From Mycolicibacterium malmesburyense (GTDB taxonomy: Bacteria > Actinomycetota > Actinomycetes > Mycobacteriales > Mycobacteriaceae), in the NCBI RefSeq assembly GCF_001050015.1, contig NZ_CVTB01000291.1, positions 80,087 through 144,086 of the forward strand: a stretch of DNA of 64,000 bases, given 5' to 3'. Position numbers and translations under genes: made by a program. The notes under the pieces were generated by a model, which saw nothing but the letters and a program-made list of their open reading frames with translations, had not been told where the DNA came from and made no database searches. Every line of letters begins with the position of its first letter. The first letter of the stretch is position 1. Positions 34,430 through 42,795 of this stretch are shown piece after piece.

Positions 34430-35649
34430 ATCACACCTCGCTGTGCCCAGTCGTCGAGTTCTGCCTCGGAGTGGCCGAGCAGATCCACGAGCACCTCGCG
34501 ATTGTGTTGGCCAAGGCGGGGTGCGGCCGAGGTGATCTGCCACGGAGTGGCAGAACATCGCATCGGGATGCCCTCGACACGCACCTCGCCCATATCGGGA
34601 TGGGTCACCGTGGGGAAGAGCCCCATCGCGGCCAGATCGGGATCGTCATCGATACGTTCCGACGGGCTTTTGACCATGCTCGCCGGTAATCCGGCGGCCA
34701 CGAGGTCGTCGGCGAGCGTCGCCGCGTCGCGGGTGGCGGTGACGTCGGCGATCAGCGCGTCCAGTTCATCAGCGGCGCGCACACGCTGCTCGAGGGTGGT
34801 GAACCGATCCGACGACAGCTCGGGTTCGTTGAGGACCTTCGCGAGCACGCCGAGTTCACGCTCGTCGCGGCAGGCGATCGCGATCCAGCGGTCCGCGCCC
34901 GCACAGGGGTAGATGCCGTGTGGCGCCATCTCTGCGAAATCGGCGCGATTACCGGCGGCGGTCGCGGCGCGGCCGTTGACCGTCCAGTCGAGCACCTCCG
35001 TCGGCAGCATCGCGATGCCCGCTGGCACGGTCGCCAGGTCGACGTGCTGGCCCTCCCCGGTCCTGTCGCGGTGGTGCAGCGCCGCGAGGATGGCCGTGGT
35101 CATGTACAGCGCCGACATGTGATCCATGTAGGAGAAGCCCCACCCGGCGGGTTCGGCATCGGGGAGGCCGGCGGTGAACGTCAAGCCGCTCATCGCCTGG
35201 ACGATCGGCCCCCATGTCTTGAAGTCCCGATACGGGCCGGTGTGGCCGAACCCGCAGTTGGACACGTAGATGATGTCGGCTTTGATCTTCTGCAGTTCCG
35301 CATAGCCGAAGCCGCGCTTGTCCAGGACGCCGGCCGCGAAGTTCTCACAGACGACGTCGCTGATCGAGATCAGCTCGCGCAGCAGGTCTTTGCCTTCCGG
35401 CGTGCGCATGTTGATCGTGACGCCGTACTTGCCGACATTGTGGTTGTTGAACCCGGCACCGAAGTTCACCCCGCGGCGCTCGTCGACGTACGGGCCGACG
35501 CCGCGCAAGGCGTCCCACAGTCCCTGCGTGGCAGGGTCTTCGACCCTGAGGACCTCCGCACCGAACGCAGCAAGGATCTTGGTGGCTCCGGCACCCGCCA
35601 GCTGACCACTCAAGTCGCACACTCGTACGTGGGACAACGCGCCCGTCAC
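34426..35649 (-). CDS. Type III (CaiB/BaiF) CoA-transferase
   Basis: A 407-residue CoA-transferase with the catalytic Asp176 in FSYMDHMSA and the family pattern NFGAGFNNHNVGKYG and LATVPAGIAM. GTG at 35649. It is first gene of the minus-strand operon CoAT-CoAT-VOC-P450, divergent from a third CoA-transferase at 35728, with operator site I between. Three CoA-transferases so close together suggest CoA is recycled between product and incoming acid, or that two of them form a hetero-oligomer. Confidence 0.93.
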   Translation of the reverse strand: MTGALSHVRVCDLSGQLAGAGATKILAAFGAEVLRVEDPATQGLWDALRGVGPYVDERRGVNFGAGFNNHNVGKYGVTINMRTPEGKDLLRELISISDVVCENFAAGVLDKRGFGYAELQKIKADIIYVSNCGFGHTGPYRDFKTWGPIVQAMSGLTFTAGLPDAEPAGWGFSYMDHMSALYMTTAILAALHHRDRTGEGQHVDLATVPAGIAMLPTEVLDWTVNGRAATAAGNRADFAEMAPHGIYPCAGADRWIAIACRDERELGVLAKVLNEPELSSDRFTTLEQRVRAADELDALIADVTATRDAATLADDLVAAGLPASMVKSPSERIDDDPDLAAMGLFPTVTHPDMGEVRVEGIPMRCSATPWQITSAAPRLGQHNREVLVDLLGHSEAELDDWAQRGVI

Positions 35650-35668
35650 AGAAGCGACAATAGCAGCT

Positions 35669-35691
35669 GGACATAAAGTGTTCTATTGTTC
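35669..35691. promoter_or_regulatory. Operator-like inverted repeat, site I
   Basis: GGACA, 13 bases, TGTTC, followed by AA. A TATTGT -10-like box (35684-35689) overlaps the right arm and would start transcription close to ATG 35698. It lies between two divergent CoA-transferase genes. The stretch GTGTTCTATTGTTCA is shared exactly with site K. Confidence 0.68.
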
Positions 35692-35727
35692 AATTGGATG
35701 GTGTTGACCACAACGGAGGCTGTGCAG

Positions 35728-36960
35728 ATGACAGCAGGTGTCCCTGCGCCGATGAAGGGTGTGCGCGTGCTGGAAGTCGCGCAGTGGACGTTCGTCCCCG
35801 CTGCGGGGGCGGTGCTGGCCGACTGGGGGGCCGACGTCATCAAGGTCGAACACCCGCGCACGGGCGACTCCCAACGCGGGCTGCGCAGCCTGGGCCACAT
35901 CACCATCGAGGGCGACCGAAACCCGGTGATGGAACACGCCAACCGCGGCAAACGGTCGATGGCCATCGACATGTCGACGCCGGACGGCCACGCGCTGCTG
36001 ATGGACATTGCGCGCACGGCCGATGTGTTCCTGACCAACTTCCTGCCCGAGGCCCGCAAGAAGCTCAAGATCGACGTCGATGACATGCGCGCGGTCAATC
36101 CCCGCCTCATCTATGCCCGCGGCAGTGCGTACGGGCCACTCGGCGCCGAGGCCGACACCGGTGGTTACGACATGACCGGATTCTGGAGCCGCGCCGCGGG
36201 GGCCATGGGGTCGACCCCTTCCGACCTGGAAGGTGTTGTCCCGCAGCCGGGCCCGGCCTACGGTGACTCGATCGGCGGCATGACCATCGCCGGCGGGATC
36301 GCGGCGGCGCTGTTCGAGCGTGAGCGCACCGGGCATGCTCGTGTGGTCGACATCTCGCTACTCGGCGTGGGTGTGTGGGCGTCGGGGGTGGCGATAAACG
36401 CGGCCCTGGTCAGCGGCGAACCCTGGGTGGCCAACCCCGCCGGCGCGAACGTCGCGCCGAATAATCCGCTGGTCGGCTTCTATCGGACCGCGGACGGCCG
36501 CTTCCTCGGCCTGTCGATGATGCAGGGTTTCCGCTACTTCGGCGAGTTCTGCCGTCGCGTCGGAGTGGGTGAGTTGGCCGACGACGAGCGCTTCGCGGGC
36601 CATGAGGCGTTGACCGAGAACGCCGCGGCGGCCGCCCAGATCCTACGGTCCGCGATCGCCGCGCGGCCACTCTCGCACTGGCGGGCAGCGCTGGAGGGCT
36701 TCGACGGCCAATGGGCGGTGGTGCAGAACACCGTCGAGGTTGCCGCGGACCCGCAGCTGCGCGCCAACGGCGGCATCGTCGACGTCGAAACCGATGGCGA
36801 GCGAGCCGAACTCGTCGCCAGCCCGGTGCTGTTCGACGAGACGCCGCTGCGGCTGCGCCCGATGCCGGAGTTCGCCGCCGACACCGAACAACTGATTCTC
36901 GAACTCGGTGGTGACTGGGACCGCATCACGGCGCTGAAGGAAAGCGGTGCGATCGCGTGA
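35728..36960 (+). CDS. Type III (CaiB/BaiF) CoA-transferase
   Basis: A 410-residue CoA-transferase, catalytic Asp180 in PAYGDSIGG. ATG 35728 has GGAGG eight bases before it and fits the family start (MKGVRVLEVAQW follows). An upstream in-frame ATG at 35698 lies right after a predicted -10 box and could serve a leaderless transcript, adding ten residues without family similarity. It is a single-gene unit convergent with the thiolase at 36963, two bases apart. Confidence 0.92.
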   Translation: MTAGVPAPMKGVRVLEVAQWTFVPAAGAVLADWGADVIKVEHPRTGDSQRGLRSLGHITIEGDRNPVMEHANRGKRSMAIDMSTPDGHALLMDIARTADVFLTNFLPEARKKLKIDVDDMRAVNPRLIYARGSAYGPLGAEADTGGYDMTGFWSRAAGAMGSTPSDLEGVVPQPGPAYGDSIGGMTIAGGIAAALFERERTGHARVVDISLLGVGVWASGVAINAALVSGEPWVANPAGANVAPNNPLVGFYRTADGRFLGLSMMQGFRYFGEFCRRVGVGELADDERFAGHEALTENAAAAAQILRSAIAARPLSHWRAALEGFDGQWAVVQNTVEVAADPQLRANGGIVDVETDGERAELVASPVLFDETPLRLRPMPEFAADTEQLILELGGDWDRITALKESGAIA

Positions 36961-36962
36961 GA

Positions 36963-38081
36963 TCACCCACGCAGTAGGGCAACCACGCACGAGCCGCCAC
37001 CGCCGACGGCCTGTGCGAGGCCGATTCGCGGTTGTGGTACCTGGCGCGGACCCGCCTCTCCGCGTAGCTGGCTGACGATTTCGGCGGCCTGCGCCAACCC
37101 TGTCGCGCCGATCGGATGGCCGCGGGCGATGCAGCCGCCGTCCGTATTGGTGGGTAGGGAGCCGTCCGACGCCATACCCCCGGACTCGGCAAGGTTCACC
37201 GCCCCGGCCGCGTCGGTCAGGCCCATGGCGATCAATGCGGTGATCTCCTCGCTGGCGCACATGTCGTGCAGCGACACCACCCCGATGTCCTGTGGATCCA
37301 CGCCCGCGTTGGCGTACGCGCGTTTGGCGGTCAGGGTGATCTGGGAGGGTGGGCCCACGACCGGTCCGACCAGGGGCCAGTCGCGGTCAGCCGGCCAGCT
37401 GGTCTGCTCGATCGACAGCACCGGCACCGAACGCGGTGCCGAATCTGTCGAGACCACGATGGCCGCCCCGCCGTCGACCGAGGCATGGCACATCATCTTG
37501 GTCAGCGGTTCGGCGACCATCCGCGAGCCGAGCACGTCGTCGACGGTCACCTCGTCCGGGTTACGGCGTGCGGCAAGAGGATTGAGCCGGGCCTGGTTGT
37601 AAGACTTGGCGGCGACGGCGGCGATGACGTCTGGCCCGCAACCCGTATCGTGCAGGAAACGCGCGGCCTCGATGGCATAGTGCAGTTGCGGTGGGAAGCG
37701 GTCCCAGAAGCCGACCGCGGCCGGGACCACTCCGCCCGGTTCCAGTGCGGTGGTCTTCTCGTACCCGATGGCCAGCGCGGTGCGACAGCGACCGGACGCG
37801 ACCGCCCAGACCGCATGCCGCAGGGCGACCATTCCGCCGGCGGACGCACTCTCGGTCGCGGTCACCGGTATTCCTGTGCGGCCCAACCGGTGTGCCACAC
37901 CGATGCCGGTCTGCGGTCCTGCCAATGCCGAGGCGGTGAACACCTCGCCGACGGCGTCGTACCCGACGCCCGCGTCCTCCAGCGCCTTCTCGGCCGCGGC
38001 GACGCCGAGGTCGGCCAGCGGGGTCTGGCCGTGCTTGCCGAATTCGGTGACACCGACCCCGGTGATGTGTACGCCGGTCAC
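36963..38081 (-). CDS. Thiolase-superfamily protein (SCP-x type)
   Basis: A 372-residue protein. It keeps the C-terminal thiolase motif GHPIGATG and has HDMC in the place of the HDCF of SCP-x thiolases. The region of the nucleophile reads ESASAGGM, with serine where cysteine is expected, so the thiolysis mechanism may be altered. GTG overlaps the small OB-fold gene (GTGA), and together they resemble an Ltp-DUF35 pair. It is the last gene of the operon CoA-transferase fusion, OB-fold protein, thiolase. Confidence 0.87.
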   Translation of the reverse strand: MTGVHITGVGVTEFGKHGQTPLADLGVAAAEKALEDAGVGYDAVGEVFTASALAGPQTGIGVAHRLGRTGIPVTATESASAGGMVALRHAVWAVASGRCRTALAIGYEKTTALEPGGVVPAAVGFWDRFPPQLHYAIEAARFLHDTGCGPDVIAAVAAKSYNQARLNPLAARRNPDEVTVDDVLGSRMVAEPLTKMMCHASVDGGAAIVVSTDSAPRSVPVLSIEQTSWPADRDWPLVGPVVGPPSQITLTAKRAYANAGVDPQDIGVVSLHDMCASEEITALIAMGLTDAAGAVNLAESGGMASDGSLPTNTDGGCIARGHPIGATGLAQAAEIVSQLRGEAGPRQVPQPRIGLAQAVGGGGSCVVALLRG

Positions 38082-38302
38082 GACGGATCCGCCACGAACA
38101 TCTCGACGGTGTCCTCGCCGAGCGTGGCGCGAATCAATCGACCGGGGGTGCCCGGTGCGGGCCGGGCACCGTCGACCAGAACCTGAAACCGGCCGGTGTG
38201 GGTGTCGACCCACGCGACGCTGTAGCCGTCGCGACCGTAGTCGGGGTAGGGCGATTTCGACGGCACAAAAGTCGATGACCACACGGTCGCGATCTCGGAC
38301 AT
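38078..38302 (-). CDS. Small OB-fold protein, DUF35 without zinc ribbon
   Basis: A 74-residue protein. The segment YSVAWVDTHTGRFQVLVDG and then GTPGRLIRATLGEDTVEMFV matches the OB-fold half of DUF35 proteins, but the four-cysteine zinc ribbon is absent. ATG at 38302 lies two bases after the CoA-transferase stop. It is coupled to the thiolase-like gene, so it probably acts as its partner subunit in a reduced form. A long open frame upstream of this start is the shadow of the CoA-transferase. Confidence 0.8.
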   Translation of the reverse strand: MSEIATVWSSTFVPSKSPYPDYGRDGYSVAWVDTHTGRFQVLVDGARPAPGTPGRLIRATLGEDTVEMFVADPS

Positions 38303-38304
38303 CG

Positions 38305-40371
38305 TCAGACAGTCGTCCTCTCGTAGAGCGCACTGGAGGGTGTACTGCCCAGTGCGGGAGGTGGTGTCAGTGGCAACGGTCCCGCCCCGGCGAACCGCCA
38401 CGGCAGACCCACCAGCCGCCCGGTTTGCAAATCCGGGTCGGGGTGAGCGATTTCGGGGAAGAAGCCACGTGCGGCCAGGTGCGGGTCGCCGACCAGTTCG
38501 TCGGCGCTGCGTACGACGGCGGCGCGGACACCAGTGGCGGCGAGTTTCGTCGCGATGACCTCGGCGCGGGACGACCCGATCTCTGCGGTGAGCTCGGCCG
38601 TGTGAATGGACTCGTCGTCGGTCGACTCGACCGCCACCCACCGCTCGTCGGCGCTGCGGTACACCGCGCGGCGCACGGCCGAATCCGAGTCCACCAGTTC
38701 CGCTGATGCCGCGGCGAGGTATTCGGCGACGGTGTAGGCGACCACCTCCGACATCGACAGGTCGACGACCGCACCGGTGTCGGCGCGCGGTCCGACCGCC
38801 CACGCGGCGATGACGACCGCGGCCACCACGGACGACAACGGATCGGCCAGCACGGTGCCCAGCCGCGCGGGTTTCCCGTCGTCTCCCGTCGTCAGGCCCG
38901 CCAGGCCACCGTAGGACTGAACATTGTTCGCGTACACGCGATATCCGGCCAACGGCCCGTCCGATCCGAAGCCCGACACCCGCATCACGAGTCGCCCCGA
39001 CGCGGCCAGTTGCTCCGGTGACACGTTCAGCCGATTCAGCCGGGACGACCCGACGTTCTCGATGACGACGTCGGCCTGCGACAGTGCCGCGGCGACGTCG
39101 TCGATTGCGTGATCCGGGTCGATCAGCACGCTCCGTTTGGAATGGTTGGCCACGGCGTAATAGGCGCCGCGTTCCAGCCCCGCGATCCCGTCGGCGAACG
39201 GACCGCTGCGCCGGTAGATGTCGAGGCGGTCGGGATCCTCCAGGCGTACCACGGTCGCCCCCATCGCACCGAGCAGCGATCCGACGATCGGGCCCGCCAA
39301 GACGTGGGTGAGCTCGGCGATGCGCAGCCCACGTAGGCCATCGGCCCGGCGTTGACCGCTGTCGCCGAGAGCGGTACGCCACGGCGGACCCAGCACGGTG
39401 ACGTCGCGGTCCCCGATTCGCGCCGTGGTCAACGACTTCCGGTGGGCCAGCTGCGGCGAAGTCAGCAACTCACCGGGCAGATTCACCGGTGTCGAGGGGA
39501 CGCCGTTGGCCTGCAGGATGGCTGCGCATTCGGCCTTGTCTCGGTCGCGGGTCCACTCGGTGACCTTGGCGTTGATCAGGCCGGCGTTCTCGATCCGGGC
39601 GGGACGGTCGTCGAGGCCGGCCGCCCATTCGGGTTGTCCGAACGCCGCCAACAGGCCCCTCCACTGATGGTTCTCCACCGCCGTGATCCGCACCAGCCCG
39701 TCGCGGCACGCAAACACCCCCGACGGTGCAAGGTACCGACCGCTGCCCGCGCGACCCGGGCATCGGTACATGACATGTGCGCACTCCGGCAGAGCAGAGG
39801 TGTAAATGACCGCTTCCTGGATCGACACGTCGACGCGTACAGGTGTCGAGGATTCGCGCCGGTCCAGTCCGTGGAGCGCGGCCAGTGCCGCGACGGCTCC
39901 CGCGGACTTGAGGGCGACGTAGCCCGGAGCGGGAACTGGCCGCCCGTCACCGTCCTCGATCGTCGCGAGGAGTCCACCGCTGGCCTGGGCGACCAGTTCG
40001 CCTCCGGGGTGCGGTGGTCCGTCGGCGCCGAACGGGGTGAGTGTCACCACCACCGCGGGCCCGTCGACGGGTGGGGCTGCTGTGCCGTCGACGATGACGA
40101 TGTCTGCGTCGCGGGCGTGTTGGGCCGGGTCGGCGGCGGGGTCGAGTATCCGCTTGCGGCGGTCGAGCACGAAGTCGACCGCAGCGACCGGACCCTCGGG
40201 CGCCGCCAATTGCGGGCCCTCCCGACGCGCGTTCTCGCCGGGAATCCTGGCGACGTCGGCGCCCAGGCTCGCCAGGAGCGCGGCGGCGGCCGAGCCGGCG
40301 ACGCCATCGCCGACCTGCAGAACGGCGACGCCGGCCAGGACATCCGTCGTCGCGGGACGTTCCTGGCTCAC
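38305..40371 (-). CDS. Tandem-fused type III CoA-transferase
   Basis: A 688-residue protein with two CaiB/BaiF domains, about 1-345 and 346-688; single members are about 400. The second half has the nucleophile Asp510 in TVLADPLSS. In the first half the matching place reads GYVALKSAG, where alanine replaces aspartate, so this half is probably not catalytic and may serve in dimer closure or binding. GTG 40371 has AAGGAG just before it. It heads the operon with the OB-fold and thiolase genes, under operator site J. Confidence 0.92.
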   Translation of the reverse strand: MSQERPATTDVLAGVAVLQVGDGVAGSAAAALLASLGADVARIPGENARREGPQLAAPEGPVAAVDFVLDRRKRILDPAADPAQHARDADIVIVDGTAAPPVDGPAVVVTLTPFGADGPPHPGGELVAQASGGLLATIEDGDGRPVPAPGYVALKSAGAVAALAALHGLDRRESSTPVRVDVSIQEAVIYTSALPECAHVMYRCPGRAGSGRYLAPSGVFACRDGLVRITAVENHQWRGLLAAFGQPEWAAGLDDRPARIENAGLINAKVTEWTRDRDKAECAAILQANGVPSTPVNLPGELLTSPQLAHRKSLTTARIGDRDVTVLGPPWRTALGDSGQRRADGLRGLRIAELTHVLAGPIVGSLLGAMGATVVRLEDPDRLDIYRRSGPFADGIAGLERGAYYAVANHSKRSVLIDPDHAIDDVAAALSQADVVIENVGSSRLNRLNVSPEQLAASGRLVMRVSGFGSDGPLAGYRVYANNVQSYGGLAGLTTGDDGKPARLGTVLADPLSSVVAAVVIAAWAVGPRADTGAVVDLSMSEVVAYTVAEYLAAASAELVDSDSAVRRAVYRSADERWVAVESTDDESIHTAELTAEIGSSRAEVIATKLAATGVRAAVVRSADELVGDPHLAARGFFPEIAHPDPDLQTGRLVGLPWRFAGAGPLPLTPPPALGSTPSSALYERTTV

Positions 40372-40395
40372 TACGCGCTCCTTCCCGCGGTTGCT

Positions 40396-40418
40396 GAACA
40401 ATTGAACATTATTCGTTC
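40396..40418. promoter_or_regulatory. Operator-like inverted repeat, site J
   Basis: GAACA, 13 bases, CGTTC, 25 bases before the GTG of the fused CoA-transferase. A TAATGT -10-like box on the minus strand falls in the spacer. The downstream GAACA-N10-TGTTG overlap is probably incidental. Sites J and K sit about 76 bases apart and would serve the two divergent transcripts separately. Confidence 0.6.
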
Positions 40419-40471
40419 TGTTGAGTCCACAGTGACCCGATGCGCTCGTCCTGCGCCATGGGTTCACAGAT

Positions 40472-40494
40472 TCACATGAAGTGTTCTATTGTTC
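40472..40494. promoter_or_regulatory. Operator-like inverted repeat, site K, over a leaderless promoter
   Basis: TCACA, 13 bases, TGTTC. TATTGT (40487-40492) overlaps the right arm as a -10 box. The ATG of the P450 starts only eight bases after the box, so transcription should begin on or next to the start codon, and no ribosome site is present. The repressor site therefore lies directly on a leaderless promoter. Confidence 0.58.
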
Positions 40495-40499
40495 ATAAT

Positions 40500-41714
40500 A
40501 TGTCGACGATCGCCGGCCTGTCGGAAGCCCGCTTCGATGACCCCGCGTTCTACCAGGGCGACCCCAACGCGACATTCCGGCGGTTGCGCGAGACGGATCC
40601 GCTGCACTGGTACGACGAAGGTCAGTTCTGGGTCGTCACCAAGTACGACGACATCAAGGCGATCTCGGCGCGACCGGAGAAGTTCAAGTCGGAGCGCATT
40701 GCGATCATGATGGATTTGATCGCGCATCGCCAAGGGGTCGACCCGCAGGGATTCGGAAGTCGCGGGATCATGTTCATGGACCCGCCCGACCACCGTGCGC
40801 ATCGCAAGGCGATCGGGGTCAGGTTCACCCCGGCGGCGGTCGCCAAGATGGAGGATCGCGTGCAGCAGGTCGTCGCTGAGGCGTTCGACAGTCTGCCCGA
40901 CGGTGAGTTCGACTGGATCGAGCACATCGCAGAACCGATTCCGGTGTACATCTTTTCCCACTTTCTCGGTGTGCCGCAGTCGGACTGGTCAAAGGTCGCG
41001 TCGTGGGCGACGACCATAGCGAAAGCGGGCAGCGGGCTGGCCAGCGACGAGGATTTTCAGCTGATCTTCGATCAGATCGCGCCCTACCTGTTGGCGCTGG
41101 CCGCAGAGCGAGCGAAGGATCCGCGTGACGACCTGTTGACGATGCTCACGCAGGTGAGTATCGACGGGGAACCGTTCAACGAGGTCCAGATCATGGTCTA
41201 CGCGATGACGCTGCTGGCTGCGGGTAGCGAAACCACCCAGAGCCTGCTGGCCGGTCTCATTCACTGTCTCGATGTGCACCCCGGGCAGGCCGAGGCGCTG
41301 TTCGCCGATCCTTCGCTGGCGGAGAACACCGTCGAGGAGACGATGCGGTGGTGGACCCCCGTGATGAGCATGGCCCGGCAGGCCGCCGCCGACGTCGAGC
41401 TGCGGGGTAAGACGGTCCGCGCGGGCGACGGCCTCCTGATGGCGTACGCCTCGGCCAATCGCGACGTCGACCACTGGGGGCCGACGGCCGACGAGTTCGA
41501 CATCACCCGCCCCGATGCGTCCGGCCATCTCGGTTTCGGTGTCGGGGAACACTTCTGCATGGGGGCGGCGCTGGCCCGCCGCGAGGCGCGGTTCGTGCTC
41601 GCCGAGGTGATCAAGCGGGCGAAGCGAGTTCGCGTCACGGGGCAGCGGGTGAAGCGGGAGTCGTCCTTGGTCAACACTTTCGACCGGCTGGGCGTCACGC
41701 TCGACTACCGCTGA
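40500..41714 (+). CDS. Cytochrome P450
   Basis: A 404-residue P450. Heme loop FGVGEHFCMG with Cys353, I-helix AGSET (241-245) and EETMR for ExxR. The ATG at 40500 has no Shine-Dalgarno and directly follows a promoter box, pointing to leaderless translation. It is a single-gene transcript, divergent from the fused CoA-transferase. No redox partners are seen nearby. Confidence 0.92.
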   Translation: MSTIAGLSEARFDDPAFYQGDPNATFRRLRETDPLHWYDEGQFWVVTKYDDIKAISARPEKFKSERIAIMMDLIAHRQGVDPQGFGSRGIMFMDPPDHRAHRKAIGVRFTPAAVAKMEDRVQQVVAEAFDSLPDGEFDWIEHIAEPIPVYIFSHFLGVPQSDWSKVASWATTIAKAGSGLASDEDFQLIFDQIAPYLLALAAERAKDPRDDLLTMLTQVSIDGEPFNEVQIMVYAMTLLAAGSETTQSLLAGLIHCLDVHPGQAEALFADPSLAENTVEETMRWWTPVMSMARQAAADVELRGKTVRAGDGLLMAYASANRDVDHWGPTADEFDITRPDASGHLGFGVGEHFCMGAALARREARFVLAEVIKRAKRVRVTGQRVKRESSLVNTFDRLGVTLDYR

Positions 41715-41739
41715 CGAGTACTGCTTCGCGACAACGGGA

Positions 41740-42795
41740 TCAGCCGCGTCCGGCCAGCCAGTCGGTGATGAGTCGGCGATGCTGCGCACGCGAACCCAAC
41801 GCCGCGATGAGCGTGGTGGCCCGCCGCAGGTACACATGCGCGTCGTGTTCCCACGTGTAGGCGATGCCGCCGAAGACCTGCATCGCCCCCTCCGGGACGG
41901 CGCGTAGCGCATCGATGGCCCAAAAAGCCGCCAGCGACACCAGCGCTTCCGCGTCGGGCTGATCGTGGTCACAGGCATCGGCGGCCCGATTGACCAGCGC
42001 CCGACCGACTTCGATCGCCCCGCGCTGGTCGACGAGCCGATGTTTGATCGCCTGAAACGCGCCGATCGGCCGGTCGAACGCGACGCGGACCTTCGCGTAC
42101 TCGGTCGCGGCCTCGTTCGCGGCGGCGACGACGCCGACGACCTCGGCCACCTCCGCCACGCGCATGCGCATGACGGCTTCGCGGTGGCGGCGGACCGCTT
42201 CCCCGCCACGGGCGATCGGCTCGAGCGGCGCCCGGTCGAGACCGATGCGCGCCGCGGGGCCGTGATCGAGGGGGGTGACCGGCGTGCGCTGCACTCCCGC
42301 GCCCGCGAGGTCGACGACACCCAGCACCTGCCCGCCATCCGCCTGGGCAAGCACGACGAGGTGGGTGGCGACGGCGCCGTACGGGACGCAGTCGAATGTG
42401 CCCGACACCGTCTGCCCGACGAGCGTGGCCGGCTCCGCAACCACGAGCGCGACGCCGTCGACCCTTCGGCCCTCGGACCAGGCCGCGGCCCCGGTCGCGG
42501 CCAGTGGCAGCGGTGCCGCGACGGATCCGGTCACCTCGGTCAACACCGCCAGCTCGCGCAGGGTGCCACCGGCGCCGCCACCGCTTTCGGGCACCAGCAC
42601 GTCGGGCCAGCCCAGCCCGCGGATGGTCGCCCATAGCGCGTCGTCGAACGCGGGGGTCGGCCCTTCCAGCAGCGCGCGGCTGCGGTCGACCGACCACGCC
42701 CGGGCCACGATGTCGAGTGCGGAGCGACGCAGCTCGGCCAGTTCGGCTGCCGTGTCCGCTATCTCGGCGAGGGAGACGGTGGTATCAGGGGTCAC
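41740..42795 (-). CDS. Acyl-CoA dehydrogenase, small-subunit type
   Basis: A 351-residue ACAD of the small-subunit class: degenerate middle domain, FDRPIGAFQAIKHRL (CoA and FAD contact region) and QVFGGIAYTWEH at the C-terminus. GTG 42795 overlaps the upstream ACAD by 11 bases. It pairs with the ACAD at 42785 as a likely heterotetramer. It is last gene of the operon amidohydrolase-ACAD-ACAD. Confidence 0.9.
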   Translation of the reverse strand: MTPDTTVSLAEIADTAAELAELRRSALDIVARAWSVDRSRALLEGPTPAFDDALWATIRGLGWPDVLVPESGGGAGGTLRELAVLTEVTGSVAAPLPLAATGAAAWSEGRRVDGVALVVAEPATLVGQTVSGTFDCVPYGAVATHLVVLAQADGGQVLGVVDLAGAGVQRTPVTPLDHGPAARIGLDRAPLEPIARGGEAVRRHREAVMRMRVAEVAEVVGVVAAANEAATEYAKVRVAFDRPIGAFQAIKHRLVDQRGAIEVGRALVNRAADACDHDQPDAEALVSLAAFWAIDALRAVPEGAMQVFGGIAYTWEHDAHVYLRRATTLIAALGSRAQHRRLITDWLAGRG

